Below, in pieces: positions 18,001 through 25,546 of a stretch of DNA of 64,000 nucleotides. The first letter of the stretch is position 1. The number at the start of each line of letters is the position of its first letter. Made by a program: the position numbers and the translations under genes. The notes beneath the pieces were generated by a model. The model did no database searches. It worked only from the letters and a program-made list of their open reading frames with translations, and was not told where the DNA came from. Origin of the DNA: Algorimicrobium echini (GTDB lineage Bacteria > Bacteroidota > Bacteroidia > Flavobacteriales > Flavobacteriaceae); NCBI RefSeq assembly GCF_900115185.1, contig NZ_FOVN01000001.1, positions 372,001 through 436,000 on the forward strand, given 5' to 3'.

Positions 18001-18222
18001 AACTATATTAGGTGATACTAAATCATCGGTTAAGTTATCGGGACTTAAATTAGCTCTTAAGGAAACAACACTACAAGGTTGGAATACGGATCCCGTATAG
18101 CCACTCCCTGTCCATCCTGGAGGCAAAGTTAAACCTGCATCGAAATTTTCAACTAATCCAATTTGAGAAAATCCGCAGAAGGATATGATTCCAAATAGAA
18201 TTGAAAGGGTAATTTTTTTCAT
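12040..18222 (-). CDS. Giant T9SS type B repeat adhesin
   Basis: A 2060-residue surface protein. Signal peptide ~1-19 (CGFSQ). ~20-180: a MAM/cleaved-adhesin-like jelly roll with FYIDNVTAT. ~184-1033: four alternating FN3-like (TPGGTxI...TYYVTIxPxN) and CUB-like (NNWDELxxxDSDG or CCDxIRIxxGxG) pairs. ~1034-1438: Ig-like and NIDO-like parts (IIGSNGVISFEV). 1441-1974: seven ~76-residue repeats with GATATxxGDTGGTF. 1977-2060: type B sorting domain, ITPNNDNFNDSFDL...EIFNRNGTKVF...LPVGTYFYVM...WVYINK. T9SS exports it and PorP/SprF-type partners attach it. Many paired cysteines fit an oxidising exterior. The ligand is unknown; adhesion or gliding-surface function is inference. Confidence 0.92.
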   Translation of the reverse strand: MKKITLSILFGIISFCGFSQIGLVENFDAGLTLPPGWTGSGYTGSVFQPCSVVSLRANLSPDNLTDDLVSPNIVGQSNGTDLTVAFDYKIVDWAAAVDPTNPGWGELNVDYSTNDGGTWTTMGTINDANHQTANTCANISFVLPAASVPTGSDIKLRFVNTYFSGNYYFYIDNVTATQVVVDPPSCSNLIEPTNGQTGVAITSNLSWQPATGIPSGYTLSVGTTPGGTEIVDNLNVGLSTTYDLPELEYSTTYYVTITPFNSNGNATGCTEQTFTTGADPNAPVDCGSGIPINTVFCYTNNDTTTFSFASSDGSPLVVVFNSGSTENNWDELVVTDSDGTQLYSGYGNAGNLAGLTFTSSGDTITIGVTSDGSGVSCTNNPWNFDVSCLDTTAVPNCNAVLTAPVNGAVDVNENIDLTWSSATIFVTGYFINMGTTPGGTDIANNVDLGDVLTYDPGTLDYDQTYYVTIIPYNDNGPATNCNEESFTVRSDPNQIIDCAANQILNTVFCYENGNNAFQEIFSFQSSDGSPLNMFFNSGTIESCCDNIRIQDGNGTIIFEGNNGGDLAGLSIVSITDRLVMFYEADSSISCESGSRTPWDFDVSCVDTTAVPNCNAVLTAPLDGEVGVDEDADLTWSAASIFVTGYTIDMGTTPGGTDVLDGVDVGNVLTYDPGTLMYETTYYVTIIPYNDNGPATGCIEESFTVRADPNQVVDCDSSQIVNTVHCYENGNNQYVEIYSFVSSNGNPLNIFFNSGTIETCCDTIRIENGDGTVIYEGTGDGAGNLAGLSFNSTGDTIVVFVEADGSVSCESGADDEWDFDVSCIDTTAVPNCNAELLIPANASVDIDENTDLTWSQASVIVTGYFLSIGTTPGGTDILNNFDVGNVLTYDPGTLAYDTTFYVTITPYNDNGSATGCTEYSFTTRPDPNQIVDCDSGVPLNTTYCYTPNDDTEFNFASSTGFPLVLEFNAGQVENNWDELIILDSDGTELYNGYGNAGDLTGLTFTSSGSTLTIIIQSDGFGSCSTSGYTPWDFDVYCQTCLPQTVRFDVVNGDCITDPNNPVFEVEVDITDLGDATSLTLTDNQGSAPVVVTETGILNFGPYTAGTNVVVTVANTNDPNCTVISNPLAFICPPPPNPCSIVFAGDDTGVDCNTPEVTLSGNFHLYGQDTNNYEINAIDTCPTPPVDGATPTSINVDDTWSDVLELGFDFCFYGGVYDQVIIGSNGVISFEVENAGGFNGWALGAGDTLPNATNATITEANIFGVGHDIDPSVCGSIDYVVLGSAPYRQFVVNYNAVCHFGSQCNSNTSTSQIILHESSNNIDIHVLSKPTCTSWNGGRAVIGLQNVDDTAATTPPGRNTGVWTVTQEESWRFSPSGVPNYALQWVDPAGNVIGTEDTVTVSPTQNSTYTFEVTYDLCTGGQATVVDEVEVTYTNLSTADGTFEMDLDCTGATATILGDTGGTFAFNPEPTDGAIIDPTTGEITNGTSGTTYNVQYTVGEAGCPAIVTEIITLPAAGDPSFTLTPTCDGATATLVGDSGGEFTFNPEPNDGATIDATTGEISNGVSGATYTVDYTISGTCPVTQTESVTVLTGSDASFTMTADCDGAIANITGDSGGVFAFNPIPTDGATINPVTGEILNGIPGTTYTVEYTTVSACPATTTQMVTIQTIADASFEMTTSCTGATATILGDTGGTFTFNPLPTDGAVLDATTGEITNGVPGATYTIEYTVGVDSCEAVTTETITLPTVGDASFTLTANCTGATATITGDTGGTFTFDPMPTDDASIDAVTGEITNATGGETYTVVYTTSGVCAETETQTVTVLSGGNASFTMTANCDGAVATITGDVGGVFTLNPIPTDGATIDANSGDIMNATPGASYTVEYTTVGACATTETMTVSIPNEENAAFTLTPNCGGATATVIGDTGGTFSFGNNPTDGAQIDSDTGEITGASGSNSYTVVYTTGGDCPATSSETVRPENCVIPQVITPNNDNFNDSFDLSGYDVSSLEIFNRNGTKVFSKTNGYTNEFRGIADNGDELPVGTYFYVMKYQGGKVKSAWVYINK
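12297..13902 (-). repeat. Seven ~230-bp in-frame tandem repeats in the adhesin gene
   Basis: The repeats encode ~76-residue Ig/HYR-like units. Their detailed sequence follows an A-B-C-A'-B'-C' order plus a seventh unit: units 1 and 4 share FEM...CTGATATILGDTGG, units 2 and 5 share FTL...VTVL, and units 3 and 6 share FTM...CDGA...NPIPTDGATI. This points to duplication of a three-unit block. Confidence 0.85.
15122..17670 (-). repeat. Four FN3-CUB repeat pairs in the adhesin gene
   Basis: Each unit is about 195-215 codons. CUB copies 1 and 4 share ENNWDEL and GYGNAG. CUB copies 2 and 3 share SGTIE.CCD, a double cysteine missing from the others. This is a nested rather than simple tandem history. 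Confidence 0.75.
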
Positions 18223-18444
18223 TGTTTAAATATAAGTTAGTTAATCAATTGATTATCAAATTATAAATTAACAAACACACGCTGAATGGCTCCAAATTTG
18301 AGGGAAAACAAGACAATGTCCTTTAATTTATATTGTTGATTCTTTCATAATTTAATTCCTAAAATTATAAAAAAACTCTGTCAACAATCATTTAACATAA
18401 GGTTAATAGATTAACTACTTATTTAATCGATGAATTGAAAAAAG

Positions 18445-18473
18445 CTTCGATGAAATCATACAGTTCATCGAAG
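18445..18473 (-). terminator. Terminator of the Tas-like reductase gene
   Basis: CTTCGATGA (18445-18453) pairs with TCATCGAAG (18465-18473), and on the minus strand is followed by CTTTTTT. The stretch 18223-18440 should also contain the adhesin promoter, but I could not place it with confidence. Confidence 0.7.
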
Positions 18474-18492
18474 ATTTCGTGCAAAATTGAAA

Positions 18493-19530
18493 TTAAGGTG
18501 CCGGATTGGGGAAAATTTCATGAACTTTATTAATGGATGCTAATAAAGAATCATTCAATTCTAAATGAATACTTTCTATATTTTCTTTAAGTTGATCCAT
18601 ATTAGTCGCACCTATAATATTGCTGGTTATAAAGGGCTGTTGCGTTACAAATGCTAATGACATTTGCGCCAAACTTACATTATATTCTTCTGCCACCTTT
18701 AAATACAGCTTTGTAGCTTCCGTTGCTTGATGACTACTGTATCTTGAAAAACGTGGAAAGAGTTTTAATCGTGCATTTTCGGCTGCCTCATTTTTAATGT
18801 ATTTTCCTGATAATACACCAAAAGCCATAGGCGAATATGCTAATAAACCAATTTCTTCACGAATAGCTATTTCTGCCATATCACCTTCAAAAACCCGATT
18901 TAATAAGGAATAGGCATTCTGAATGGTAATCATTCTTGGCAAATCATGCTTTTTAGATTCTTCCAGATAACGCATCGTTCCCCAAGCCTTTTCATTTGAA
19001 ATACCAACTTGCCTAATTTTTCCAGATTTGATAAGACCTTGAAGCGTGTTTAGTACCTCATTAAAATTATCTTGCCACTGGTCTTCTAAATGATGTTTAT
19101 AGTCTCTAATTCCAAAAGTATTGGTTTGACGCTCTGGCCAATGCAGTTGGTACAAATCTATATAATCCGTTTGTAAGCGTTTTAAACTTTGGTTGACACC
19201 ATCTATTAAAGCATCGGGACTAAAACCATTGGTTCTAATATGGGCTGTGTAATCTCCAGGACCTGCTATTTTTGAAGCCAATACTATTTTATCACGATTA
19301 CCTGTTTTTTGAAACCAGTTTCCAATAATCCGTTCGGTTTCAGCATAGGTTTCAGCAGTAGCCGGAACCGGATACAATTCAGCCGTATCAAAAAAATTAA
19401 TTCCCTGATCCAATGCATAATCCATTTGTTCATGCCCTTCGGCTTGGGTATTTTGATTACCCCAAGTCATGGTTCCTAAACAAAGTTTACTGACTTTTAT
19501 ATCGGTTTGTGGTAAGGTCGTGTATTTCAT
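18493..19530 (-). CDS. tas: NADP(H)-dependent aldo/keto reductase, Tas-like
   Basis: A 345-residue TIM-barrel aldo/keto reductase, close in length and sequence to E. coli Tas: LCLGTMTWGNQNTQAEGHEQ, DTAELYPVPATAET with the catalytic Asp/Tyr, the catalytic Lys in LASKIAGPG, YQLHWPERQTNTFG, LPRMITIQNAYSLLNR, and IGATNMDQLKENIESIHLEL. It reduces carbonyls with NADPH in the cytosol; the physiological substrate is not known. It is monocistronic, ending at a clear terminator, with REP-like hairpins between its start and the upstream OmpA lipoprotein gene. Confidence 0.9.
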   Translation of the reverse strand: MKYTTLPQTDIKVSKLCLGTMTWGNQNTQAEGHEQMDYALDQGINFFDTAELYPVPATAETYAETERIIGNWFQKTGNRDKIVLASKIAGPGDYTAHIRTNGFSPDALIDGVNQSLKRLQTDYIDLYQLHWPERQTNTFGIRDYKHHLEDQWQDNFNEVLNTLQGLIKSGKIRQVGISNEKAWGTMRYLEESKKHDLPRMITIQNAYSLLNRVFEGDMAEIAIREEIGLLAYSPMAFGVLSGKYIKNEAAENARLKLFPRFSRYSSHQATEATKLYLKVAEEYNVSLAQMSLAFVTQQPFITSNIIGATNMDQLKENIESIHLELNDSLLASINKVHEIFPNPAP

Positions 19531-19537
19531 CTTTAGT

Positions 19538-19658
19538 TCCTGTGAAAACAGGAGTCCTTTTTAATTAAACTTAATTTATTTGTCTATAAAAAACCTTTTA
19601 AAAATTTAAATGCTTATTAAGGCTTTCTTATTTTAGAGATTCCTGCATACGTAGGAAT
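19538..19658. repeat. Two REP-like short hairpins
   Basis: TCCTGT-gaaa-ACAGGA (19538-19553) and ATTCCT...AGGAAT (19639-19658). The second begins directly after the stop codon of the OmpA-like lipoprotein gene, in the pattern TAATCAATTCCT; a matching arrangement is seen after glyS (33081-33104). Confidence 0.5.
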
Positions 19659-19661
19659 TGA

Positions 19662-20621
19662 TTATATATCATTCAATAATTTAGAAATTTCATCCAATTT
19701 AGGTGTTAGAATCACTTCTATACGTCTATTTTTTGCTTTACCCTCAGCTGTGTCGTTGGTTGCTATAGGTGCATATTCACCACGTCCTGCAGCGGTTAAA
19801 TTCTCGGGATTAATAGCGTCATTTTCACGTAATATGTTTACAATGGCTGTTGCGCGTTTGGTTGATAAATCCCAGTTACCACTTAATTGGCCATTTCCAC
19901 TGTAAGGCACATTGTCTGTATGACCTTCAATTAAAATGGCGATTTCTGGATTATCAGCTAACACAGCTCCTAATTGGTTTACGGCTTGTCTTCCTTGCGT
20001 TCCAACGGCCCAACTTCCAGATTGAAATAACAATTTATTTTCCATGGACACATATACTTTTCCTCCACGCTGCTCTACTGTTAAACCTTTACCTTCAAAA
20101 TCCGTTAAGGCACTAGAAATAGCATTTTTTAAACGTTTCATATCGGCATCTTTGGCCGCTATCATACCTTCTAATTCGGCTACACGACTGGAGCGTTCAC
20201 CTAATTCTTTTTTAAGTTTTTCTAAACGTGCGTTTTCGGCAGCCAAAGCTTGTTCTTTAGCTTCCAATTGCGCTAATAATTCGCGATTCTTTTTTGTGTT
20301 TTCTGCAATAGAAGCTGAACTATTTGTTTCTAAAGCATCATACGAAGCTTTTAGCACATCAAATTGAGATTTTAAACCATCGTAGTCTTTTTGCAGTTTA
20401 TCACGTTGGGCAACGGTTTCATTGTAGTTTTTTTGAAGTGCGTCTAAATCATTCAAGGCTTTATTTTTCGCCGAAGTCAAATCAGTATTATCCGCAGATA
20501 ATTTACTATTCTGCTTTTTAAGCGTATTATACTTACTTTCTAAATCATTGTAAACTTTTGGTGATACGCATGCCGTTGTTAAAGCAGCTACAAGTACCGA
20601 AACTAATATATAATGTTTCAT
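19662..20621 (-). CDS. OmpA-like lipoprotein with coiled coil
   Basis: A 319-residue protein. The lipobox is TTAC at residues ~15-18. Residues ~22-165 form a long heptad-rich coiled coil (KYNTLKKQNSKLSADN, AALxx Glu/Lys-rich). Residues ~185-310 are an OmpA/MotB peptidoglycan-binding domain: LLFQSGSWAV, LIEGHTDNVPYSG, LSTKRATAIVNIL, GRGEYAPIATND, NRRIEVIL. It most likely tethers the outer membrane to the cell wall across the periplasm, the coiled coil acting as spacer. It lies 24 bases downstream of the exonuclease III gene on the same strand and may be co-transcribed. Confidence 0.88.
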   Translation of the reverse strand: MKHYILVSVLVAALTTACVSPKVYNDLESKYNTLKKQNSKLSADNTDLTSAKNKALNDLDALQKNYNETVAQRDKLQKDYDGLKSQFDVLKASYDALETNSSASIAENTKKNRELLAQLEAKEQALAAENARLEKLKKELGERSSRVAELEGMIAAKDADMKRLKNAISSALTDFEGKGLTVEQRGGKVYVSMENKLLFQSGSWAVGTQGRQAVNQLGAVLADNPEIAILIEGHTDNVPYSGNGQLSGNWDLSTKRATAIVNILRENDAINPENLTAAGRGEYAPIATNDTAEGKAKNRRIEVILTPKLDEISKLLNDI

Positions 20622-20645
20622 ATTTTAATTTTTTAATTTGGGGTG

Positions 20646-21407
20646 TTACTTTTCTAGTTCTAATAAAATGGGACAGTGATCGCTATGAACGGCATCCGTA
20701 AGTATAACGGCTCTTTTTATCTTTTCTTGTAAGGGTTCTGAAACCATAGCATAGTCCAAACGCCAACCTTTATTGTTTGCTCTGGAATTAGCACGATAAC
20801 TCCACCAGCTAAACACTTGTTCGTCAGGATGTAAATACCGGAATGAGTCAATAAATCCACTATCTATAAAATTACCTAACCAGTCACGTTCTTCTGGCAA
20901 AAATCCAGACACACCTTTCATTTTCGGATTATGAATATCAATTTCTTCATGACATATATTATAATCGCCACAGATAACAAGGTTCGGGATTTTTAACCGT
21001 AGGTTATTTACATACTCATGAAACATATCCATATAATCAAACTTATGTTGTAAACGGGCGTCATTAGTCCCAGATGGCAAATACAAACTCATAATGGAAA
21101 CACTGTCAAAATCAGCACGAATATTTCGACCTTCAAAATCCATGGATTCTATACCAGTTCCATACTCCACATGATTGGGTTCTATTTTACTTAAAATAGC
21201 CACACCGCTATATCCTTTTTTTTCTGCCGAAAACCAATAATGATAAATATAGCCTGCTTCTTCAAAGAGCTCTAAATTTAATTGCTCTTTGTTGGCTTTT
21301 ATTTCTTGTAAACAAATAACATCTGGATTTGCGGCTACCAACCAATCTATAAACCCTTTATTTAATGCTGCGCGAATTCCATTTACGTTGTAAGAAATAA
21401 TCTTCAT
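20646..21407 (-). CDS. xth: Exodeoxyribonuclease III (AP endonuclease)
   Basis: A 253-residue endonuclease/exonuclease/phosphatase-fold repair enzyme. Catalytic motifs are YNVNGIRAA (Asn), CLQEIKA (metal-binding Glu), LYLPSG (Tyr), CGDYNICHEEID (Asp, Asn) and the C-terminal VHSDHCPILLEL (Asp-His). The substrate loop SWWSYRANSRANNKGWRLDY is split over residues ~200-219. It cuts DNA at abasic sites and trims 3' ends. It is the first gene of a two-gene minus-strand unit with the OmpA-like lipoprotein and is divergent from the large outer-membrane protein gene. Confidence 0.94.
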   Translation of the reverse strand: MKIISYNVNGIRAALNKGFIDWLVAANPDVICLQEIKANKEQLNLELFEEAGYIYHYWFSAEKKGYSGVAILSKIEPNHVEYGTGIESMDFEGRNIRADFDSVSIMSLYLPSGTNDARLQHKFDYMDMFHEYVNNLRLKIPNLVICGDYNICHEEIDIHNPKMKGVSGFLPEERDWLGNFIDSGFIDSFRYLHPDEQVFSWWSYRANSRANNKGWRLDYAMVSEPLQEKIKRAVILTDAVHSDHCPILLELEK

Positions 21408-21578
21408 GAATCTTCTATTTTTTTGCGCTAAACTGCGCCTTTACCGATGCTTTTTTAGGCATACCGAATTAATTTCAGCTAAAATAAATAATGCGTTACT
21501 TTTACACTATTAATTTAATGCCGATTTAACATAAACTATCAACAAAATAAAATCCAGATTACGCAGTTTTAGAAGAAC

Positions 21579-24500
21579 ATGAAATACAGTTTTACTTGTT
21601 TCTTATTATTTATCTGCTTTTGTGCTTTTGCGCAAGAGCCAGATTCTAATTACAAAACAAAAACAGTTGCTGTAAAAGATTCCATAATTATTGATAGTGT
21701 GAGTATCAATTCTAGCTTTTTTTCACTTAAAACATTAGATGCTACTTTTGTTGATGAATCATTTTATGAAGTAGATTTCACCAAAGCCCTTCTAAAACTC
21801 AAAAAACCTATTGAGGCGGATTCTATAGTCATCAATTACTTGGCTTACCCTGAATTCTTAACAAAAACCTATCGCCAATTAGATGATAACGTCATTTTAG
21901 CAAATACCAATAAACAACAACAACTTTATAAATTAAGTCAAGCAAGCGAAAAATCAACTTTCAAACCGTTTGATGGTTTAACAACAACAGGCAGTATTTC
22001 CAGGGGTGTCGTTATTGGAAATAATCAAAACTCGGTTTTAAATAGCGAATTGGATTTACAAATTACAGGGAAACTCAATGATAAAGTATCACTTCGCGCA
22101 TCTATTCAAGATGCCAACGTACCACTTCAAGAATCAGGATATTCGCAACGCTTGGACGAATTTGATCAGGTTTTTATAGAATTATTTAGCGATAACTGGA
22201 AAATTAGGGCTGGTGATGTGGATTTGGAAAACACGACTTCTTACTTTGGAAATTTCAGCAAACGCGTTCAAGGCTTATCTGTTAATGCCAAATTAAATCA
22301 TCCAGAATCAACCACCAACCTATTTGCGGCTGGTGCTTTGGTCCGTGGCCAGTTTACAACCAGTCAATTTAATGCCCAAGAAGGCAATCAAGGGCCTTAT
22401 AAATTAAAAGGGCCTAATGAAGAATTGTATGTTTTAATCGTTTCAGGTAGTGAAACTGTTTATGTTAATGGTATTCCGTTGGAACGTGGCGAAAATAAAG
22501 ATTATATCATTAATTATAATGCTGGCGAAATTATCTTCAACCCAACATTTCCCATAACTTCTGAAATGCGCATTACGGTTGACTATCAGTTTAGCGAGCG
22601 TAATTATTCCCGGTTAGTTGTTTATGGTGGGAGCAATTATAACAGCGAAAAATTAAAACTTGGTTTTTCAATATACAGTGAAAATGATTCAAAAAATAGT
22701 CCACTGCAACAAAACCTATCTGAAGAACAGGTAGAAATTCTTGCAAATGCAGGAGACGACAGAAGTCTAATGGTTGCCCCTTCAAGCTCACCAGAAGCCT
22801 ATAATGAAAATAGAATTCTATATAAAAAAGAAGTCATAAATGGCGTAGAAGCCTTTGTGTTTTCAAATAATCCAGACGATGAATTATTTAGTGTTCAGTT
22901 TACGTTAGTTGGCGATAATCAAGGAAATTATATCATTGATAATGAATTTAACGGCGAACAAATTAATGCCATTTCCACCATTTACAAATACGTTGAACCC
23001 ATTGCTGGCCAACCACAAGGAAATTTTGAGCCAATTATTCAATTGGTGGCACCTACCAAATTACAATTAGCAATTGTTAATGGCCTTTTTACACCAACTG
23101 AAAAAACCAAGGTCGGTTTTGAGTTGGCAGGGAGCAAAAATGACCTCAACCTATTTTCAGATATTGACAATAATGATAACGATGGTTTTGCTGGGAAAAT
23201 ACAAGTTGATCAAGCCATCATAAAAAAAGATAGTTTATGGAACTTAAACGCAATGGTGGACACAGATTATATTCAAGAAAATTTTAGATCCATACAACGT
23301 ATTTACAATGCAGAATTTAATCGGGATTGGAATCTAGACCAAGCAACTGCCAACCAAAGAATCCAAGAGCCTGGAAATCAATTATTTTTTAAAACAGGAT
23401 TACGCACCTTTCATCCAGAAAAGGGGCTAGCAAGTTATCAATTTGAACACCTGAATTACACCGATAATTTTAACGGTAACAGACACATTACTTTTGCTGA
23501 TTTACGTTTGAATAACTGGCAAATTCTTTCAAATTCCAGTTATTTAACGGCTAACTCTACTAGCTCAACATCCAACTTTCTACGTTCCTATAATCGGGTT
23601 ACTTATAGTTTAAATAAGGCTTGGATTGGCACCAGGTTAGCACTAGAAGACAATGAACAAAAAAGCAAAATTACCAATGAATACACAGCATTAAGTCAGC
23701 GATTTGAATCTTATGAAGTTTTTTCAGGAATTGGCGATAGCACAAAAGTTTTTGCCGAAATTGGATACAAACATCGTGTAAACGACAGTATTCGAAATGG
23801 AAATTTACAGAAAGTAAATACGTCGAATACCTTTTATATAGATTCACGTATAATTCAAAATTCTAAAACAAACTTATCCATTTTTGCTAATTACAGAATA
23901 TTAAAAGATGTAGAAAACACCGAAAATAATGAAAACTCATTAAACTCACGCCTCATTTTTAGCCAACGTTTTATAGGGCAACTCATTTATTGGAATACAG
24001 TTTTTGAAACCAATTCTGGAACGCTTCCGCAACAAGAATTTACATACGTAGAAGTTGAATCTGGACAGGGAATTTACACATGGATAGACTACAACAATAA
24101 CGGCATTCAGGAATTAGAGGAGTTTGAAATTTCACAATTTCCAGATGAAGCTGATTTTATTCGTGTATTATTGCCCAACCAAGTGTTCATTAAAACCCAT
24201 CAAAATAGATTGAGTCAATTATTAACGTTAAATCCACAGCAATGGATTGACAGCGATAACGGTTTTAAAAAATTCCTTTCACACTTTCATAACCAAACCT
24301 CTTATTTAGTTGACCGAAAAGAACGACGTTCTGGAAGCAGTTTCAATTTAAACCCCTTTGAAGGTAATGAAGCAGACAAATTAGCATTACAATTAAATTT
24401 TAGAAATGTACTATTTTTTAATCGTGGTAAACAGCGTTACACAACATCTTACACATATTTAAGTAATAAATCGCAGAATACCTTGTCGTTTGGTTTTATT

Positions 24501-25031
24501 GAAAACGATTTACAAAGTCACAAATTACAATTTACACATAAATTTGCAACAAGTTGGTTAGCCAATTTGGAATCGAGTTTCAACAACAACATTAGTATAA
24601 GCGAGAATTATGCCAGTAAAAATTTTGATATTAATGAATCCAATATCAATCCGAAAATTTCCTATTTATTGAATGATAATACACGCTTTGATGTGTTTTA
24701 TCAATACACAAGCAAAGAAAACACTATTAGCAATTTTGAAACTTTAAAACAACAGAAATATGGAGCTGCGTTTACCTTTGCTAATTACCAACAAGCAGCC
24801 ATAAGTGGCGAATTCAACTATTTTGATAATAATTTTACAGGAAGCGCCAATACAGCTGTAGCTTACCAAATGATGGAGGGATTGCAACCTGGAAAAAACT
24901 ATACATGGAGTATTTTAGCACAGAAAAAACTAACCAGCTTTTTAGATTTAAACCTTACCTATTACGGCAGAAAAAGCGAAACGAGCAAAGTAATTCATAC
25001 AGGTAATGTACAATTAAAAGCTTATTTCTAA
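21579..25031 (+). CDS. Large outer-membrane beta-barrel protein of unknown function
   Basis: A 1150-residue protein with signal peptide (~1-18, CFCAFAQ). Residues ~100-250 include SRGVVIGNNQNSVLNSE, LSLRASIQDANVPLQ-like text and DEFDQVFIEL, reminiscent of the edge of outer-membrane barrel proteins. The rest alternates aromatic and polar residues with a terminal NVQLKAYF, typical of a large barrel. Residues near 830 contain DYNNNGIQELEEFE, a single EF-hand-like calcium loop. I recall similar long uncharacterised proteins throughout Flavobacteriaceae but no assigned function. The metal-efflux operon starts 55 bases after its stop on the same strand, so read-through is possible. SprA-type secretion pores are larger and lack this layout. 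Confidence 0.75.
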   Translation: MKYSFTCFLLFICFCAFAQEPDSNYKTKTVAVKDSIIIDSVSINSSFFSLKTLDATFVDESFYEVDFTKALLKLKKPIEADSIVINYLAYPEFLTKTYRQLDDNVILANTNKQQQLYKLSQASEKSTFKPFDGLTTTGSISRGVVIGNNQNSVLNSELDLQITGKLNDKVSLRASIQDANVPLQESGYSQRLDEFDQVFIELFSDNWKIRAGDVDLENTTSYFGNFSKRVQGLSVNAKLNHPESTTNLFAAGALVRGQFTTSQFNAQEGNQGPYKLKGPNEELYVLIVSGSETVYVNGIPLERGENKDYIINYNAGEIIFNPTFPITSEMRITVDYQFSERNYSRLVVYGGSNYNSEKLKLGFSIYSENDSKNSPLQQNLSEEQVEILANAGDDRSLMVAPSSSPEAYNENRILYKKEVINGVEAFVFSNNPDDELFSVQFTLVGDNQGNYIIDNEFNGEQINAISTIYKYVEPIAGQPQGNFEPIIQLVAPTKLQLAIVNGLFTPTEKTKVGFELAGSKNDLNLFSDIDNNDNDGFAGKIQVDQAIIKKDSLWNLNAMVDTDYIQENFRSIQRIYNAEFNRDWNLDQATANQRIQEPGNQLFFKTGLRTFHPEKGLASYQFEHLNYTDNFNGNRHITFADLRLNNWQILSNSSYLTANSTSSTSNFLRSYNRVTYSLNKAWIGTRLALEDNEQKSKITNEYTALSQRFESYEVFSGIGDSTKVFAEIGYKHRVNDSIRNGNLQKVNTSNTFYIDSRIIQNSKTNLSIFANYRILKDVENTENNENSLNSRLIFSQRFIGQLIYWNTVFETNSGTLPQQEFTYVEVESGQGIYTWIDYNNNGIQELEEFEISQFPDEADFIRVLLPNQVFIKTHQNRLSQLLTLNPQQWIDSDNGFKKFLSHFHNQTSYLVDRKERRSGSSFNLNPFEGNEADKLALQLNFRNVLFFNRGKQRYTTSYTYLSNKSQNTLSFGFIENDLQSHKLQFTHKFATSWLANLESSFNNNISISENYASKNFDINESNINPKISYLLNDNTRFDVFYQYTSKENTISNFETLKQQKYGAAFTFANYQQAAISGEFNYFDNNFTGSANTAVAYQMMEGLQPGKNYTWSILAQKKLTSFLDLNLTYYGRKSETSKVIHTGNVQLKAYF

Positions 25032-25085
25032 ACCATGTAACAGATGTTACAGATGAGCTCAAAAAATTTTGTACATTTGTTTAGC

Positions 25086-25475
25086 ATGCAAAAATTAGTA
25101 GCCATATCATTTTCCTTTTTAGTTCTTTTTCAGAGCTTTAATATTTCTTTTGAAGATTTTTCACGTTTAAGCGTCTTGCTAGACCATGCAGACTATCACC
25201 AAAAGCAATATGGCGATTCCTTTTTTGAATTTTTAGCCGAGCATTATGGTGATTCAGCATTTCACCCAGCTAGCTCCCATAAAGAGCATGAAGACTTACC
25301 CTTTAAGGAACATCATCAAGCTTGTGCCCATAGCGCTATTGTTTTTACCTTAACTGCTCAAGACTATCATATTTCTCATGAGCCTTTTATTGAAATCAGA
25401 CTTAATTCTCATTATCAGGAGTCTGTTTCCTTATTCGAAAAACCATCCGTTTTTCAACCACCCAAATTAGCATAA
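25086..25475 (+). CDS. Small His-rich exported protein of the metal-efflux operon
   Basis: A 129-residue protein using the ATG at 25086 (MQKLVAISFSFLVLF), which opens a signal peptide; two further in-frame ATGs upstream (25044, 25053) would give up to 14 extra residues. The mature part is rich in His, Asp and Glu: DHADYHQKQYGDSF, HKEHEDLPFKEHHQACAHS. Such small His-rich genes commonly head CusA/CzcA operons in Flavobacteriaceae and are presumed periplasmic metal binders. It is the first gene of the operon and carries no recognisable enzyme motif. Confidence 0.75.
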   Translation: MQKLVAISFSFLVLFQSFNISFEDFSRLSVLLDHADYHQKQYGDSFFEFLAEHYGDSAFHPASSHKEHEDLPFKEHHQACAHSAIVFTLTAQDYHISHEPFIEIRLNSHYQESVSLFEKPSVFQPPKLA

Positions 25476-25498
25476 TTCCGTTTTATCTTTTTTAATCA

Positions 25499-25525
25499 CT
25501 AGTCTATTCATTTTTGGATAGCTAG
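25499..25525 (+). promoter_or_regulatory. Hairpin between His-rich gene and RND pump gene
   Basis: CTAG-T-CTAT (25499-25507) pairs with ATAGCTAG (25518-25525), with one bulged T and a 10-base loop. No T-run follows, so it may be a processing or stability element within the operon. Confidence 0.3.
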
Positions 25526-25546
25526 CAACACTATTTAAAATGAATT

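Noticed and set aside
20044-20367. 107-codon plus-strand frame inside the OmpA-like lipoprotein gene
   Set aside because: It is the shadow of the coiled-coil codons of a convincing minus-strand gene.
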